From NCBI GenBank assembly GCA_025449115.1, contig JAHLKC010000005.1, positions 434,001 through 498,000 on the forward strand: a stretch of 64,000 nucleotides of DNA. Reading direction: 5' to 3'. The stretch is from Chytridium lagenaria. Taxonomy: Eukaryota; Chytridiomycota; Chytridiomycetes; Chytridiales; Chytridiaceae. The notes below the pieces were generated by a model. That model had not been told where the DNA came from. It worked only from the letters and a program-made list of their open reading frames with translations, and ran no database searches. A program made the position numbers and the translations under genes. Numbering within the stretch: the first letter of the stretch is position 1; every line of letters begins with the position of its first letter. Below, one piece after another: positions 1 to 12,246 of the stretch.

Positions 1-1328
1 GGAGGTCGTGGATGTTCTTTCGTCGGCCAAGCCATGGTGATGACTCTGTGTACGCCGTTGCGAAACGGTATGACGAATGCGATGCCCTCTGGAGATGAAA
101 ATTGGGAGAGACCGGCGACAAAGTAGTCACGGGAGAGACGAACGTCGGCCATCATGCCGGTAAAGGGGTATGGGGAGCCTTCGTAAGGGATTTGGTGGAG
201 GGTCCGGACGTTAGAACGGGTGCCGTCTGCGCCGCAGAGGTATTTGGAGCGGATTCGGAGATGGGTGGGTGGGGTGAATGGAAGCGGCGGGGATATGGGC
301 GAAACCGGGGTTGGTGGACGCGGGGGAAAGCAATCTGTAGCTTCGCCATGGAGAAACGTGGACTCAAAGTCGTGTTGGAAATGGGGTGGATCTACATGAG
401 TGAAGGGCGCTGAAAAGACGCGGTGTCTGTGGTGATGTGCGGTCATATCTGCTGCTGGGTTTAGCGGTGTCATTTTTAGTCCTGCGGGGAAGGAGGTGGA
501 AGAGCGGTTGATGGGCAGGGTCAGACGAGTTCTCGGAGGACTGGGAAGTATTGGGGGCGGAGAGCCATGGGGGAACGCAAATTCCTCAGCCATACTAAAG
601 ATCGTTCTCTATGAGTTCTCGGGATCATTCTTGGGATATGTCGGTGATATATGAAGAGCTTCATGGAGAAGCGACGTACGAGGTTCAGTCGCAACTAAAA
701 TGGATGGCGCGGATCTCCCAAATATCTTATCCAATGGGACAGTATTCCCCTCAGCCATTACTTCACACACGCAAGTAACTCCATCGTTATCCTGCTCACT
801 CTCCACCAGCTTCACACCTCTCCAAATCGTCCCTCCCAATCCAATATAAGCCTTTTCAAGTGCAGCCTCAGTCTCGCACTGCGGCACGACCAATACAAAC
901 GGATATCGTGTATCCAAATCTTCCCAGTCCCGCCAACCCCGCAGCTTTATCCCCAAGAAACAAGGAATCCGAACCGGCCAACGACCCTGACGAATGCAAC
1001 CCAAAGTCAAACCCTGCTGCAGTGTATCCAATCCGTAGTAGATGGTCAGCTAACGTTGGAGAGATTTGTTCAAATAATTCCATGGTTCTTGCGTGGATGG
1101 AGATGGCTTTTGAAAAGGGTGATCGATCTGTTAGCGCATCGATGAGGATGTGAGGGATGTTGCGGCGGGCAAGGTCGATGGCGAGTGTGAGGCCGTAGGA
1201 CCGGCGCCAACGATGAGGACAGAGGTGTCAAGGGATATTTCAGACCTGAAGGGTTCATTTGCTTCAGTTGATGAGGTTGGTGGTGATGATGAGGATGAGG
1301 ACGGTGGACCGTCTGAATGTTGGCTCAT
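1..1328 (-). CDS. FAD-dependent aromatic monooxygenase, PHBH/phenol hydroxylase-like, partial
   Basis: Runs off the left edge, so the C-terminus is missing. The start is the ATG at 1328. About 40 residues in, SVLIVGAGPT is the start of the Rossmann GxGxxG FAD motif; one missing G near 1190 breaks the frame, and in the next frame the helix LTLAIDLARRNIPHILID follows. Further on come the SIHARTMELFEQ segment (1070-1120), typical of PHBH-fold hydroxylases, a long block at 609-1031 with the RGVKLVESEQD strand, and the second FAD motif CGADGTRS at about 215-240. Family members hydroxylate phenolic or other aromatic substrates using NAD(P)H and O2; the substrate cannot be read here. At least two frame changes are needed, so this is either a pseudogene or has base-calling errors. 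No clustered biosynthetic partners lie to the right. Confidence 0.72.
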
Positions 1329-1501
1329 GTTGTGGTGAGGCTTCACTCTGGAAGCACTGTCGTCATTCCAATGTTACAATTGTATTTTGATACTCACTGA
1401 CAATCACAAAGGGGGGAAGTTGATGGAACAACGTCAAAAAAAAAAAGAGGTCATCACGAGGAGGTGGAGACGTCCAAAAGATCCACAAAACAAAGAACGA
1501 A

Positions 1502-2581
1502 TTACTTTAACAGAAACAAGGGTTTAATAGCGTTTGAAGGGATCACTGCTGACAGGCTTGTGCGCCGCAGACGAAAAAAGTTGACAGTGTTGTCAACGTG
1601 CTTGCGGCATATCGGGCATTTGAATTTAACATCTCGTGAGTCGTCAGGGTTGGAGACATAATCCTCGCCCCAGTCGGATGGATCTGATGCGACTTCTGCT
1701 TGAACATCACGCGCTTCAGACATGCAGTCTTGACACATGCAGATGTGGCCGCACGGAATAAGGACCGAAGGTGACAGGACGATTCTATAATATGCAGAAA
1801 AAAAGTAAGATGGACAAAGTTGGAGCTCGGAAAAGGACTCGAGATATCAAGACTAACCATGCAGACAGCGCACAGCACTTTTCCAGGATGATCCACGGTT
1901 ACAGCGTTTGGAGCGCTCAGCAAAGGCTGGCCCTCAGGTTTGACATCGACCTCTCTACAATTATCAGCCTCCTCTTCATCAAACTCAGACGGTACGTCAT
2001 AACCATATAGGGAAACTTCTTCGTCGACACGCTCCGACTGTATCAGCACCACCGCCGTAGGTCCAAGAGTTATATTTTGATCGGCAGCAAGGTCTACACA
2101 GGGAACAACAGTGGATGCACCACCCCGAACATGTCTTTTAAAAACCGTAGAGATTCCAATAAATCCCTCAACTATGGCAACAGTGGCTCAAGAACCCCAT
2201 CTTTGTCCCCCTGGTCGGCTCAGATTCTGTAATCTCGACAGGCTGCATGTTCAACTGATGACGATGACTCTGCTTTACCGCACGATGAAGTAGAGAAGTG
2301 GACGCAGCATTCTTTTTTGAGGATATATTTGAAGGATGGGGGGATGAGAAGGACCACACAGATTTGTTAGATGAGGATGCGGAGGATGTGCTTGCAGATG
2401 AACCAAATGAGTCAATGGATGAAGAGGAAGCGCAGGATGATAAAGAATTGAGAGAGTCGGACGAGGCGCTTCTCCACATTCTGTTGGTGCTGGTAGTCGT
2501 CAGGGAGGGTGTGGAGGTGATGCTGCTGCTGTTGCTGGTGCTGCCGTTGTTGTTGTTGTTGTTGTAAGGCATATCCCACAT
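1502..2581 (-). CDS. RING-finger protein with Asn/Ser-rich N-terminus, probable E3 ubiquitin ligase
   Basis: The C-terminal part holds a RING-HC domain split by an intron. CAVCM (about 1885) supplies the first cysteine pair. After the intron, the PCGHICMCQDCM stretch (about 1725-1770) supplies the Cys-His-Cys-Cys core, and CPICRKHVDNTVNFFRL (about 1580-1620) the last pair. RINGs of this short C-terminal kind occur in E3 ligases that recruit E2 enzymes. Upstream is an acidic stretch (SEFDEEEADN). The likely start at 2581 opens a low-complexity Asn/Ser/Thr region coded by trinucleotide runs. The N-terminal ORF ends about 2168, while the frame leading into the RING opens there in another register (ATVAIVEGFIGISTV), so a one-base shift or small intron is needed. 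Residues 1-130 may not belong to this gene. Confidence 0.68.
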
Positions 2582-3063
2582 GAATTAAAATCGGTGAAAG
2601 CAACGGTCAAGCAGAGGCTGAAACATAAAAGCAAGACGTGCAAATAATCTGGAATGACGCGTGACGCGTGGGTTGTGGTGGGTGGATGCGCAGAGATCGC
2701 GATGTTCATGTCTCCCAGGCCACTCCCAGTGCCATGGCCAGAACGCGTCCAATACCACGCGTAACATGCCTCAAACAAAAGAAGAAAAGGATTTCGTGTC
2801 TGAGTGACAATAAAAAATTTGTTATCAGCAGGCGACTCAAGCGATGGGTTGGTGCTAACGGACGACGACGGGCATCATACTTCACATTCACCCTCAACCT
2901 CACACACCGGCTACAGGCTAGCTTACTGCACCTCATACAAAACCAGATCTGTCTCTCCCTGAATCCATCCATCCCAACTCATTGTTGGGCCAGCACTCCC
3001 CTGCAAAACGAACAAAACGACCAAGCTTCAAGCCTTTCTTGGCTAAACCTCATAACCTGAGCC

Positions 3064-5683
3064 ATGCCGCTTTCATCCACTCCTTCAGCGTCTGCCTCCA
3101 CTGCCCGATTCTACTGGGACGACATGGAGGGCCATGACGATGAATCTAATGCCTCCACTAATGATAGGCAACCCCTTCTCATGATGCGTTCAACAGAATC
3201 TCCGACATCCAATACACACCCTTCCGTAAACCCATTTGACCGCATTTCTTCAACCTCGGTATCATCTCCTCTTCCTGGATACAGTCCCCCAAGAGCTTCT
3301 GGGCAATATAGCCAGGACATTGCTGGTTGGTCTTCAGAAAACTCTGCTCCAACCATCTCTATGTCTCGCCAAGTCCATCCCTCAAGTCGCAGATATCCCG
3401 ATATAAATGTTCCCCAGCAACGCAATCCTTTTCATCTGGACCCAACCGTCACCCATCAGCTCGTCGAAACTCTCGGATCCATTGGGACGACAAGGACGAC
3501 GATCACATTGACATCGGTCGTGGCAATACCATCAAAATCGTATTAATGCCCGTCTCCTCCTCTGACAACGGAAAGCGTGGATCAGAGGGAAAATCACTCT
3601 CGGTCTTCTTCTTCTCATCTCGTCGCTTTTCTTCATCTACCTTCCATTTCTCATTCCTCGCTACATTCTTTCACCCTCCGATGGATTGGTCGCAAGATGG
3701 CTTACCGAGAACCCCTGTTCCCGTCCTCCCCTACAAGATACTTCCAATGAGCCTGTTCGGACTGAACCGGTGCTTGAGATCCCATCTCCTGCTTCTGCAC
3801 AGTGCGTCCAGACGCCTTTAATTCCACCGACCAAAGATTCGAGGCTGGATGCTGCTTACGACATGCTTTATGAACGATTGCGCATTCCATGAACGCCTCG
3901 TATAATGAAGCGTTGCTGAGAAACTTGCGGGGCTTATTAGGATTCAGACTGAGGCATTTGACGATCAGAATGGAATCCCTATTCCGACTGACGAAAAGAT
4001 TGAGGATCCGGATACTAGAAGGAAGGGTTTCAACAAGGTTTCGGGAGTATATTTCGTCGCAGTGGCCACTTATGTGAGTATATAGTGGTTATATAGGCCT
4101 TTTTATTTTGTATGTTGATGACGTTTTTCCTTTTAAAAAGCAACGGTAACCTCAAATCCGAAACTGTTAACCGATACGGCATTCTGCTCCGTTGGAGCGG
4201 ATCTGATGCAAAGAAAGGCCAGTTCTCCTCACGGCTCACCTTGATACGGTCCCTGTTCCCAAAGAAACTCTTTCAAAATGGACCTACCCACGTTCAGGTA
4301 GAGCTCTAAAATTTGCGTATTTTACTTATATCTTTTTCTAGTGGAAAGTTGCCGACGGCTATGTTTGGGGTCGAGGGGCTCATGATTGCAAAGCACAAGT
4401 GGTTGAAATGTAAGCCTCTTGCCTCTCACATTGCTTAACCCATATTCAGTCTTGAAGCCCTTGAGAACCTGATTCGCGCCGGCTTTAAGCCCACACGCAC
4501 CATTCTCGTTGCGTTTGGATTTGACGAAGAGATTGGCGGTATGCAAGGCGCAAAATATCTCTCTGCCGTATCCGTGACCTTGGTTATCACCAAGGTGTCG
4601 GTGGAGTTCCCGTCGCTTTACTCATCGATGAAGGTTCTGGTATTTACACGTCCCGTGACGTCGGTCTCCCCTCTGCCATCTCCACCACCGCCTCCTCCCT
4701 TCCTTCGCATCCGTCTCCACTTCTGAAAAGGGATATATGGATCTTTCAGTCTCTGTTCGCGTTCCTGGTGGTCATTCCTCTGCACCTCCAAAACATACGG
4801 GAATTGGTATTGCGGCGATGGTGGTGGAGGCTCTGGAGTCGAGACCGTTGCCGCTTGCACTGCCTGGAGCGCTTGTAGAACAGTTGGGATGTTGGAATGA
4901 GTTTGGGGCTGTGGAGGATGAAGGGATGAAGAAGGTTATTAATGATGTGGTTAGTGGGAAGGTGGTGAGGGGAGGAGGAATGAACTTGTGGATATTTTTG
5001 CAGGGCTTGGGGATAAATTTAAGGCCATGTTGGGTACGACGCAGGCCGTGGATGTGATTCAAGGTGGCATTAAGGTACACTATCTCTTCATCCTTGTTCC
5101 TTGTGTCTATGTCGTTTATGATTGTTGTTTGTCTTTTTTTGCTATGTTTTCGTTCTGGTGTTAATGTTAGTTATAGGTCAACAGTCTCCCTGAACAAGTC
5201 ACTGTCACTGTCAACTACCGCATCGCATCTGGTTCCACCGTCTCATCCACAGAAGATCACGTTCTCACTTCCCTTCAATCCGTTGCATCCCTCCAAAACC
5301 TCACCCTAGTCCAAACCCGCGCAACCCGCTCCCAGCTCCACATCCCACCCCCCTCTTCCATCCTCTCTTCTGGCACCCTCTCCATTACAACTCTCCCCGG
5401 ATCATTTGACCCATCCCCCGTCGCTCCATCAACCTCAAAAACCTTTCAGCGCATTTCGTCAGCGATACGACGCACCCTCAGGAATTCGAAGAGTGAAACC
5501 CTTGTTGTGCATCCGGCACAGGGATTAGGGAACACGGATACACCCCATTACAGTGCGCTTGTGAAGGATGGTGCGATTTATAGATTTTCGCCATTGAGAG
5601 GGAACGATCGGGTGCATACTGTGGATGAAAGAGCTAATGTCGGGGATGTGGTTGCAGCCTCTGGGTTCTTTTTGATGTGTTGA
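3064..5683 (+). CDS. CPS1: Gly-Xaa carboxypeptidase / vacuolar carboxypeptidase S (M20A metallopeptidase)
   Basis: This is a zinc exopeptidase of the yeast CPS1 family, which trims peptides with a C-terminal hydrophobic residue in the vacuole lumen. The reading moves from an N-terminal cytosolic tail to a probable signal anchor near 3590-3690. It then meets the zinc-binding HxD strand (LLTAHLDTVPVP, 4219-4260), WGRGAHDCK with the bridging Asp (4366-4395), the catalytic Glu pair in GFDEEIGG (4515-4540), the dimerisation lid VRVPGGHSSAPP (4755-4790), and the C-terminal GNTDTPHYS and IYRFSP motifs (5530-5600). These motifs are diagnostic. Introns lie at about 4075-4140, 4290-4341, 4409-4449 and 5073-5177. 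Several single-base shifts are needed (about 3530-3690, 3890, 4215, 4545-4740, 4980). The stop is TGA at 5681. Confidence 0.88.
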
Positions 5684-6152
5684 GAGGCGTTGATGGGGAT
5701 GATGAGATATAGGGAGGACGGATTTTTTTACTCGCTATAATGCACTTTTTTTTCTTTTCTTTTTTGTCTTCATTGCGGTTTACTTTCGCATTTCTATCTT
5801 CGCTCCCACAAATCAAGTTTGCGCCTCTTCTATTGTTGCTTGCTTTGAATTCGTTTCATCTTTTGCGATGACGAGGCTTGATGCTTTATTTTCTTTTCTT
5901 TTTAATTCGCTTCTCGCATCCTCTTGTTAGAAATAACTATAAATGACCTTTTTACAAAGAACAACGAATTAAACGGAAACTTGCAATTTTCTATCTTAAT
6001 GCTTTATCCTTAACCAAATTTTATTACTGATCAGTCCCCAGCAATAAGATGTCCGCCTGAAAGCCTGCCCTAAACTGACTTGCTTAGCGAAAAAAGGTGT
6101 AAAAAAAAGCTATGTAATAACTGGAGTGTGTCATGCGAGTTTTTATTATTGA
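5684..6152. other. intergenic, AT-rich tail-to-tail spacer
   Basis: The carboxypeptidase and the Zn2Cys6 regulator converge here. The stretch is T-rich just after the stop codon (runs of T around 5745-5770), as expected for 3' untranslated regions and polyadenylation. No reading frame or RNA gene was recognised. Confidence 0.5.
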
Positions 6153-7990
6153 TTACAATGGCGATTGCGACCCAAACGAACTTCCCCCGGAAGACTGCTC
6201 TGACTCTACCTCATCTTCCTTCCACCTCAACGAAGCCAACATCTCAATCCTCCTCCTCAGCTCTGGCGAAAACTGATCCATCATCGGCCACAACAAATTC
6301 GAAGTCTTCAAGAAAGTCATGATCATCTCTAACGTATCAATAAGCTTTATCCTCAAAGCCTTATCTGCAGATGCTATACACACGTCGCAGTATACGAGAG
6401 CGGTGTAGAACACGCAGACAGCGGAAAAGGGGTCAAGATCTACAATGGATTTGTCGAGATGGATGATACGTTCAGCAGCGTCCAAAAGGTAAGGTGCGGA
6501 TTGAATGATTTTTTTAAAAGACCTGTCCAGGTATTTGCCGTGAAATTTCACTGAAAGTAGGGCTCGCGTAAAGTGGACTTGGCATAACCCCGTATAGTAT
6601 CCTAACAAGAGCTTGACTTTTGGCCATTCGGGATAATGGGTTCCATCAAGCTCGTTCAAGAGCGCCTTCGGCGGGTCATTTCCGAAATATGGAGCGATAG
6701 AAGCGAACCAGTTACTTAGAATAAGCTCGATCTGGCGGATTTGCGGAAGGTGAGTCTCCAAGTCCGTGAGGTTATCGAATTTTATCTTGCTTGCGGCCTT
6801 TGTCTGGTTTAAAATAGTGAGGAGTGTAGAAAGGTGGAAGAGGGCTGCTCCGGAAGAAAAGTCGGCAGTGGAGAAAAAGCGGAAGTAGTTGAACGTAGTG
6901 ATGACTGGGTTATCGTATTGGAAGAATTGAGGAATTCCTACGCGAAAGGAGGTCACTAAAACAATACGTTAGTTTTTCAAATTGCAAGGTAATGTTACAT
7001 ACTGTTGTCTAGAAATACGCATGACCGCCAACATAGATCCCTTGACGTCATTTCGTTTTCGGTGAAAGGTCTCTTCTCTTCATTTAAGAAGGAAAGTAAA
7101 TCCGACGAGTCTAGCTTTAGAAGTTGGGCCTAACCAAAGGGACAAAACAAAGTAAGTCTACCGCGAGAAGAAATTCAAGTGCACTTAAGACCTTACCGTC
7201 CGAAAGGATAAATTTCGGAGAGTCGCCATGAACTGAAAATCTCCAAAGCCTGTAACAAAAATCCGTTACATGCTGAAAGAAGAACCAACAGAAGAGAAAT
7301 ATTAAACTTACTAGCCGCACACATCATAAGCATCAGAGCAGTTTGAAGGGATATCAGACTGGGATGGTCAATACACCATTGGTGGCTCTTTTTGGCCATC
7401 AAGTAATATTTTCTCGCAAGATGGAATGGTGCTCTTGGTTTTGAAAAATAGCAAGCATATGAACAGATTGCAAACCTAGAGAAGAAAACATCAGTAAACC
7501 TTTCTCAAGTACAAGGGAAACAAACCTAAATGCCAGCGGAGCGTCTATCAGATTCTCCAACACATATTTCCTGTCAAAAACTTCATAATGATGGCCCCTC
7601 GCAGTCTTGCAGTATTTATCGACAACGAGCCAATCTTCATGTGGGAGAGGCCCAAATTCAGCCGGAGCACCTGTCCGTCGAAGGCTATCCATGAAATAGG
7701 TATCATCCGCAATCGCTATCTTGTCCAGCAAAATAACAAGAGGATCCAGATTCGCAGGGGTCAGTGGGTAAGGTGCATTTTCGGCAGAGATGAGCGATGT
7801 TGCCGAGTTCGATCGAGATCCGGACGTTGTTGTTGATGTTGTCACAGAATCATGACTGCTGCTGTTGCTAGCACTTCCTGAACTTATTGGTTTGCCTTGA
7901 ACGATTCGTTGACACTTTTTTAGGCTACCATCGCACTTTCTTTTTCTGCTTCGGCAGTAAATGCAAGACCTGTTTAAGCACTCTTTCGTC
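6153..7990 (-). CDS. Zn2Cys6 fungal-specific transcription factor with Fungal_trans homology region
   Basis: This is a nuclear DNA-binding regulator of the Gal4 class. At 7990-7900 the minus strand reads CIYCRSRKRKCDGSLKKC, which matches the first four cysteines of a Zn2Cys6 cluster with the usual basic Arg/Lys run. The last two cysteines are not visible in frame. A Ser/Thr-rich linker follows (7845-7790), then the middle homology region: NSMTSFRVGIPQFFQYDNP at about 6900-6960, preceded by an exon reading LCWRSCVFLDNS (about 7000-7050), is the hallmark of the fungal-specific transcription factor domain. Introns lie at about 6957-7005, 7130-7195, 7250-7312 and 7475-7530. The true start lies upstream of 7990 behind another intron (a TTTTGCAG acceptor near 8012). 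The target genes cannot be inferred. Confidence 0.8.
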
Positions 7991-9329
7991 AGTTTAAGTC
8001 CTCGCTACCTGCAAAAGAATCAACAAGCCCCAACCATCACCTTTTATCCACCAAAACGATATCGCTGGCTGCTTGAATTATGGGCTTAGGTGCATCGTCC
8101 ACCGATGGCTTGCTGAGGAGCGGAAGGGTGCGCTTCATCTACGGCATGCCTCCTTTCTTAAAGATGATTTTCTTTCTTTTTGGATTTCTAACCGAAATCG
8201 GCCGGAAACTCGGCATGCTGCAACACAATGCTGTTCAAGACAGGAGAGACGCCCGTCGATGAAATGCCGATGGAGCTAATGACGATACCTCTACGTGGCC
8301 GTAGAATGAGGATGATGCGGACTTTGAGGATTCGAATGTCCCCCTAAGAACTTTGGAGACTGCGCACAAGTGTACCGTGAAATGCTTTTTTTTACCTTAC
8401 AAGCATTTGTGGTGCGGTAACAACATTTATATCTGGTTTTAAGCTATCTAACATGTTTCTTCTGCTTTATTATTTTTTAATAAGTCGGATGAAACCGTTT
8501 TATGAGAAAGTTTTAAATGTTAAGGTGAAAAGATAAAACTGCCACAAACTGAAAGAAACAAACCACGAAAGATGTACGTGGCCGAACTTCCATGAGGTTA
8601 GTTAGACTTATATAAAACAATCTCTCGGAGCGTCCTTGCGACTGAAGCCGGCAAATCTTTGCAGGACAACTAGGAAAGCAACTTTCTCAGATTATTAGGG
8701 CCTCGGGGTATAAGAGCTAAATCATAACGCCCGTACTATCGAGTGAATAGGTGTTTAACCAAGCTCTTCAAAAACCGACCGAAACAAAAAAAACCACATG
8801 TAGTCTTCATATGTGGATAGGCTCTTGATCCTGCTATTCTGTAATCACAAACGCTACCATCTCGACAAAGATCCTTAGCCCTCATCTACAATATGGGAAA
8901 TCATAAGACGACTGTGGGAGAATACTGCGAATTCGAAACAACGTATGGTAGATTCCTTCTGTTCAGATCATTTCAATCTCTGAGCCTAAGCCAATGGATC
9001 CCAGTTCTGTAGCAGGCACGAAAAGGCTGGAACGATGTGTTCTAAGGGTTCCTCAAACTCCGACATGAGGCATCCAGCTACTATTACTCCAGTCCCAGAA
9101 GAGGACGAACTGATGTCCATCGTAGTAGATCCGAGCTGTGTCCACACCGCAAACCATCCACCTTACTCTATAAGGTGACCTCTCGCCGAGCCCTCAATTT
9201 CTCCTCATTCTTTGCAACAAATTTTGTAAAGTCTCTCAGCTGAGCACTTCTAAAAAACATTAGCATTCCATCATCATCGACTGACCTCACTGCCGTCAAA
9301 GCTTTAACCATCTCGCCCATCATCCAGCC
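7991..9329. other. intergenic, 1.3 kb divergent spacer
   Basis: Lies between the divergent Zn2Cys6 regulator and the sorting nexin. It probably includes the first exon and 5' region of the regulator near 8000-8080. Short ORFs around 8073-8279 have no recognisable protein features. No tRNA-like fold, tandem repeat or mobile-element feature was seen. Confidence 0.4.
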
Positions 9330-11483
9330 ATGAACAACCCGCTTGAAGATCCCCTGTTCACGACTTCACCTCCACCTCCTCTGCCTGCTTTCAACTCCCC
9401 ATTCGCGTCTAACACCGCTTCCGCTGCACCGCCCGTCCACGACAACCCATTCAACTCCAGGTCAAGCATCCCGTCTCTAGCTGGTGGTCTCGAAAGAAGC
9501 TACTACGACGATGCGCAGGACGATGATGATGGCACTGGTGGTGGAGATGCATCCGGCGCTTCGGCTGCTGGCGGGGTTTCTGGGGATGAAGACAGCGGAA
9601 GGGTCGAGGCAGTGAATGCAAGCAGACCCGAGTTGTTTCCAATCCCCATTGACGAGAGATTGAATCCTTATGCTAAACTGGTAAGTTGTTGACACTGCAT
9701 GGACGCATTTAATATTGCATTCGTGATGGTTTGCTCTCCGCCACTTGTGAGGATACCATTGACACTTTTCACGGAATTATGCTAACACTTTATGTAAAGG
9801 ACAGCAAGCCGTGCTGCAATACTGACCGGATCCTGAGAAGTATCAGCGCCCATGTGTTTAATCCACTTGTGACGTCCGAACCCCTCGACTCGCAAGCTAA
9901 ACCTGCTATCGTCATCAGCGATGTAAGGACACGGTTTCCCTTTTTACCCGTGACTCGCTTGACTAATAGTACGGACAACTAGGCGTCCAAGTCCTCTGAA
10001 GGTTCCGGCTCCTACATTGCCTATATCATACGCACTGACATCCCTTCCGTTGGCCTCCATCTCGAATCAAAGCACCGATACTCCGATTTTGAATCCTTCC
10101 AGCGTCTCCTCCGCAAGGCTCATCCCACTATTGTCGTTCCACCCGTTCCTGAAAAGCATTCTGTCACAGATTATGCCACGCGTCCTGGGAAGGCTAAGGA
10201 CGATCCAAAGATCATTGAGAGCAGGAAAAAGACGTTGCAGACTTTTTTGAATAGGGTGGCAGCCCACCCTGTTCTTGCGAGAGAGCATGTATTGCATCGA
10301 TTTTTGGATGCGAGTGGAGGAAGCTGGACGGATATCATGATGGAATCGGGGATGGCACACTATTTAAAGAAGAAGAATTCCAATGGAGGAATAAAGTTGA
10401 CGGATAGTTTGCTGAAGAATCCTGGTGTGTTTTGTGGATTTTTTAGTATTTTCGTAACAATGCTATCTTTCTACATATTTTTCTTCTTCGATTATTATGA
10501 TAATTAGTAGTCACTTCTAATACTTGTCGATTACAGACCCTCATTTCCTTGCTTCCGAAGACTACACATTTCGTTTTGGGGTCCAACTCGGAAACATTAT
10601 CAAGTTTCACCGCCGCATCTTGAAACACTATGCAGAATCTGCCGCTGTTGGCTCGGATCTCGGTGCTGCGTATAATGGATGGTCTCTTCACGAAACCGGC
10701 CCTACCGGCGGTCAAATCGCCCACGCGATTGAAGCCGTCGGTGAGGCCGTTGACCGCACCGTTTCCGCTACCGCCCAGATGGTTATCGCCATGGATGATC
10801 GCGTCACTGACCCTTTAAACGAGTATGAAAAGTTTACTAAATCTATTGACAAGATTCTCCGGTGGAGACACTCTCGTCATGTGCATTTCGAGACTGTTGC
10901 GGAGAACTTGGTAAACAAAAAGGTCACTTTAACGAAATTGGAGACGTCTGAATTGGAGAGTCAGAGGTTGCAGGCTGTTTTACATGCTGAGGGGACGAGT
11001 GGACCGAATACCGCAAGGGCTATTGCGAACTCACCGTATGCCACTGGACGTGCGGCGGCCGGAGGTGGTGGGGATGCTGAGAATGCCGCATCGGGGTTTC
11101 AATGGTGTCACATCTAGCGCATCCGTTACATCAACCTATACAGGCCGTACCTCAACGTCCTCAGCACCGGCGGCGGTCTTTTAGCCACCCTTAACTCCTT
11201 TATCGACAACGACCCCGAAGCAACACGTCGTGCTAATATCACTAAAACGCGTGATCGGATTGGGTCGCTTGAAGCTGAACGCAAGCAGAGCCTGGCTGAG
11301 TTGGGGGCCGCGAATGAATCGATTCAAAGAGATTTGGATCGGTTTCAGAGGGATAAGGTGCATGATTTGAGGAATGTTCTTGTGGCGTATGCGGTTGCGC
11401 AACGGGAGATGTGTAAAAAGAGTTTGGAGGCTTGGAAGGATGCGAAGGCGGCTGTGGAGGTGGTTGATGTGACCAGATTGTGA
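9330..11483 (+). CDS. ATG20: Sorting nexin, PX-BAR, Snx41/Atg20 type
   Basis: PX-BAR sorting nexins of this group bind PI3P on endosomes and act in endosome-to-Golgi recycling and selective autophagy. After a disordered Pro/Ser/Asp-rich N-terminus (about 110 residues), the PX domain includes KHRYSDFESFQRLLRKAHPT (10068-10127) followed by IVVPPVPEKHSVTDYATRPG, the Arg-Tyr lipid-binding and Pro-rich PPxPEK signatures in the form typical of Atg20/Snx41. HVLHRFLDASGG ends the domain (about 10285-10320). The C-terminal half is a long helical BAR-like region (10540-11480). Introns lie at about 9680-9800, 9922-9982 and 10423-10537. A frame change is needed near 11090, where the run ending GFQWCHI gives way to INLYRPYLNVLSTGG. 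The Atg20 versus Snx41 assignment is by similarity of the PX motif only. Confidence 0.85.
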
Positions 11484-12246
11484 GAGAGTGGGGAGGATCT
11501 TACGGTCACGACTCACCTATACTAGTTTGCTGCCTATGGTGCGTCTTCTGAGATGCGATTTCTTGTCTCTCTTTTGTTCAAACCTGTATCTCTCATCCAT
11601 GTTTCTAGGTTTTTGTCTTATCCTAATTAACATTTTATATTTTCATTTGCTTGTTTGATTCCGTTATATTTCTTTTTCGGCTTTCCCATTTGGGCGGTGC
11701 TGGGATTGTGGTTTTGAAACTTCTGGTATACTCCTCTTGTTTTGCCGATGATGAACATTGAACGGGCCTTTAGGGTTTAAAAGCAAGCTATTACATGTGC
11801 ATTATATGTATTCCTTTGTTCTTCTGTTATTTTTAATTTTTTTTCTTGTTACAGGTTTTCATCTTATCTGTGTGGGCACCTCTGAATCAACGCCGCGAGG
11901 ACATTCCCTCCCTATCGACAAAATATTTTTCGTTATCAATTACGCGTCCAAGCGCGGTGAAATACTGTCTTCACGATATGCATTGTTTTTTTTTAAGGGA
12001 AGATATTACGGGGTGGGAAGAGGGTAAGAAGGGAAGCAGGTTGAAGGAGGCGACCGAGGTAATGATGGGAATATTGGAATAGTTTGTGCGAGTGTAAGTG
12101 GAGGGTAAAATAAAAGTCTTAGTAATAGGGGTATGATAATGTGAGATAATACGCCAAAATAAATAGGGTTGGGGTTAATTAGTACAATGGAACCAAAGCC
12201 CGTGGCGAAATCGAAGGACGCCAATTCTGAAAGTGGCATGAAATTC
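11484..12246. other. intergenic, tail-to-tail spacer
   Basis: T-rich sequence follows the sorting nexin stop (11560-11660), consistent with a 3' end. Short ORFs at 11758-12082 show no family features and overlap low-complexity T runs. I see nothing else. Confidence 0.4.

Noticed and set aside
1..8000. A secondary-metabolite cluster around the FAD monooxygenase and Zn2Cys6 regulator
   Set aside because: No backbone synthase, transporter or other tailoring enzyme lies between them; the intervening genes are RING-finger and carboxypeptidase S.
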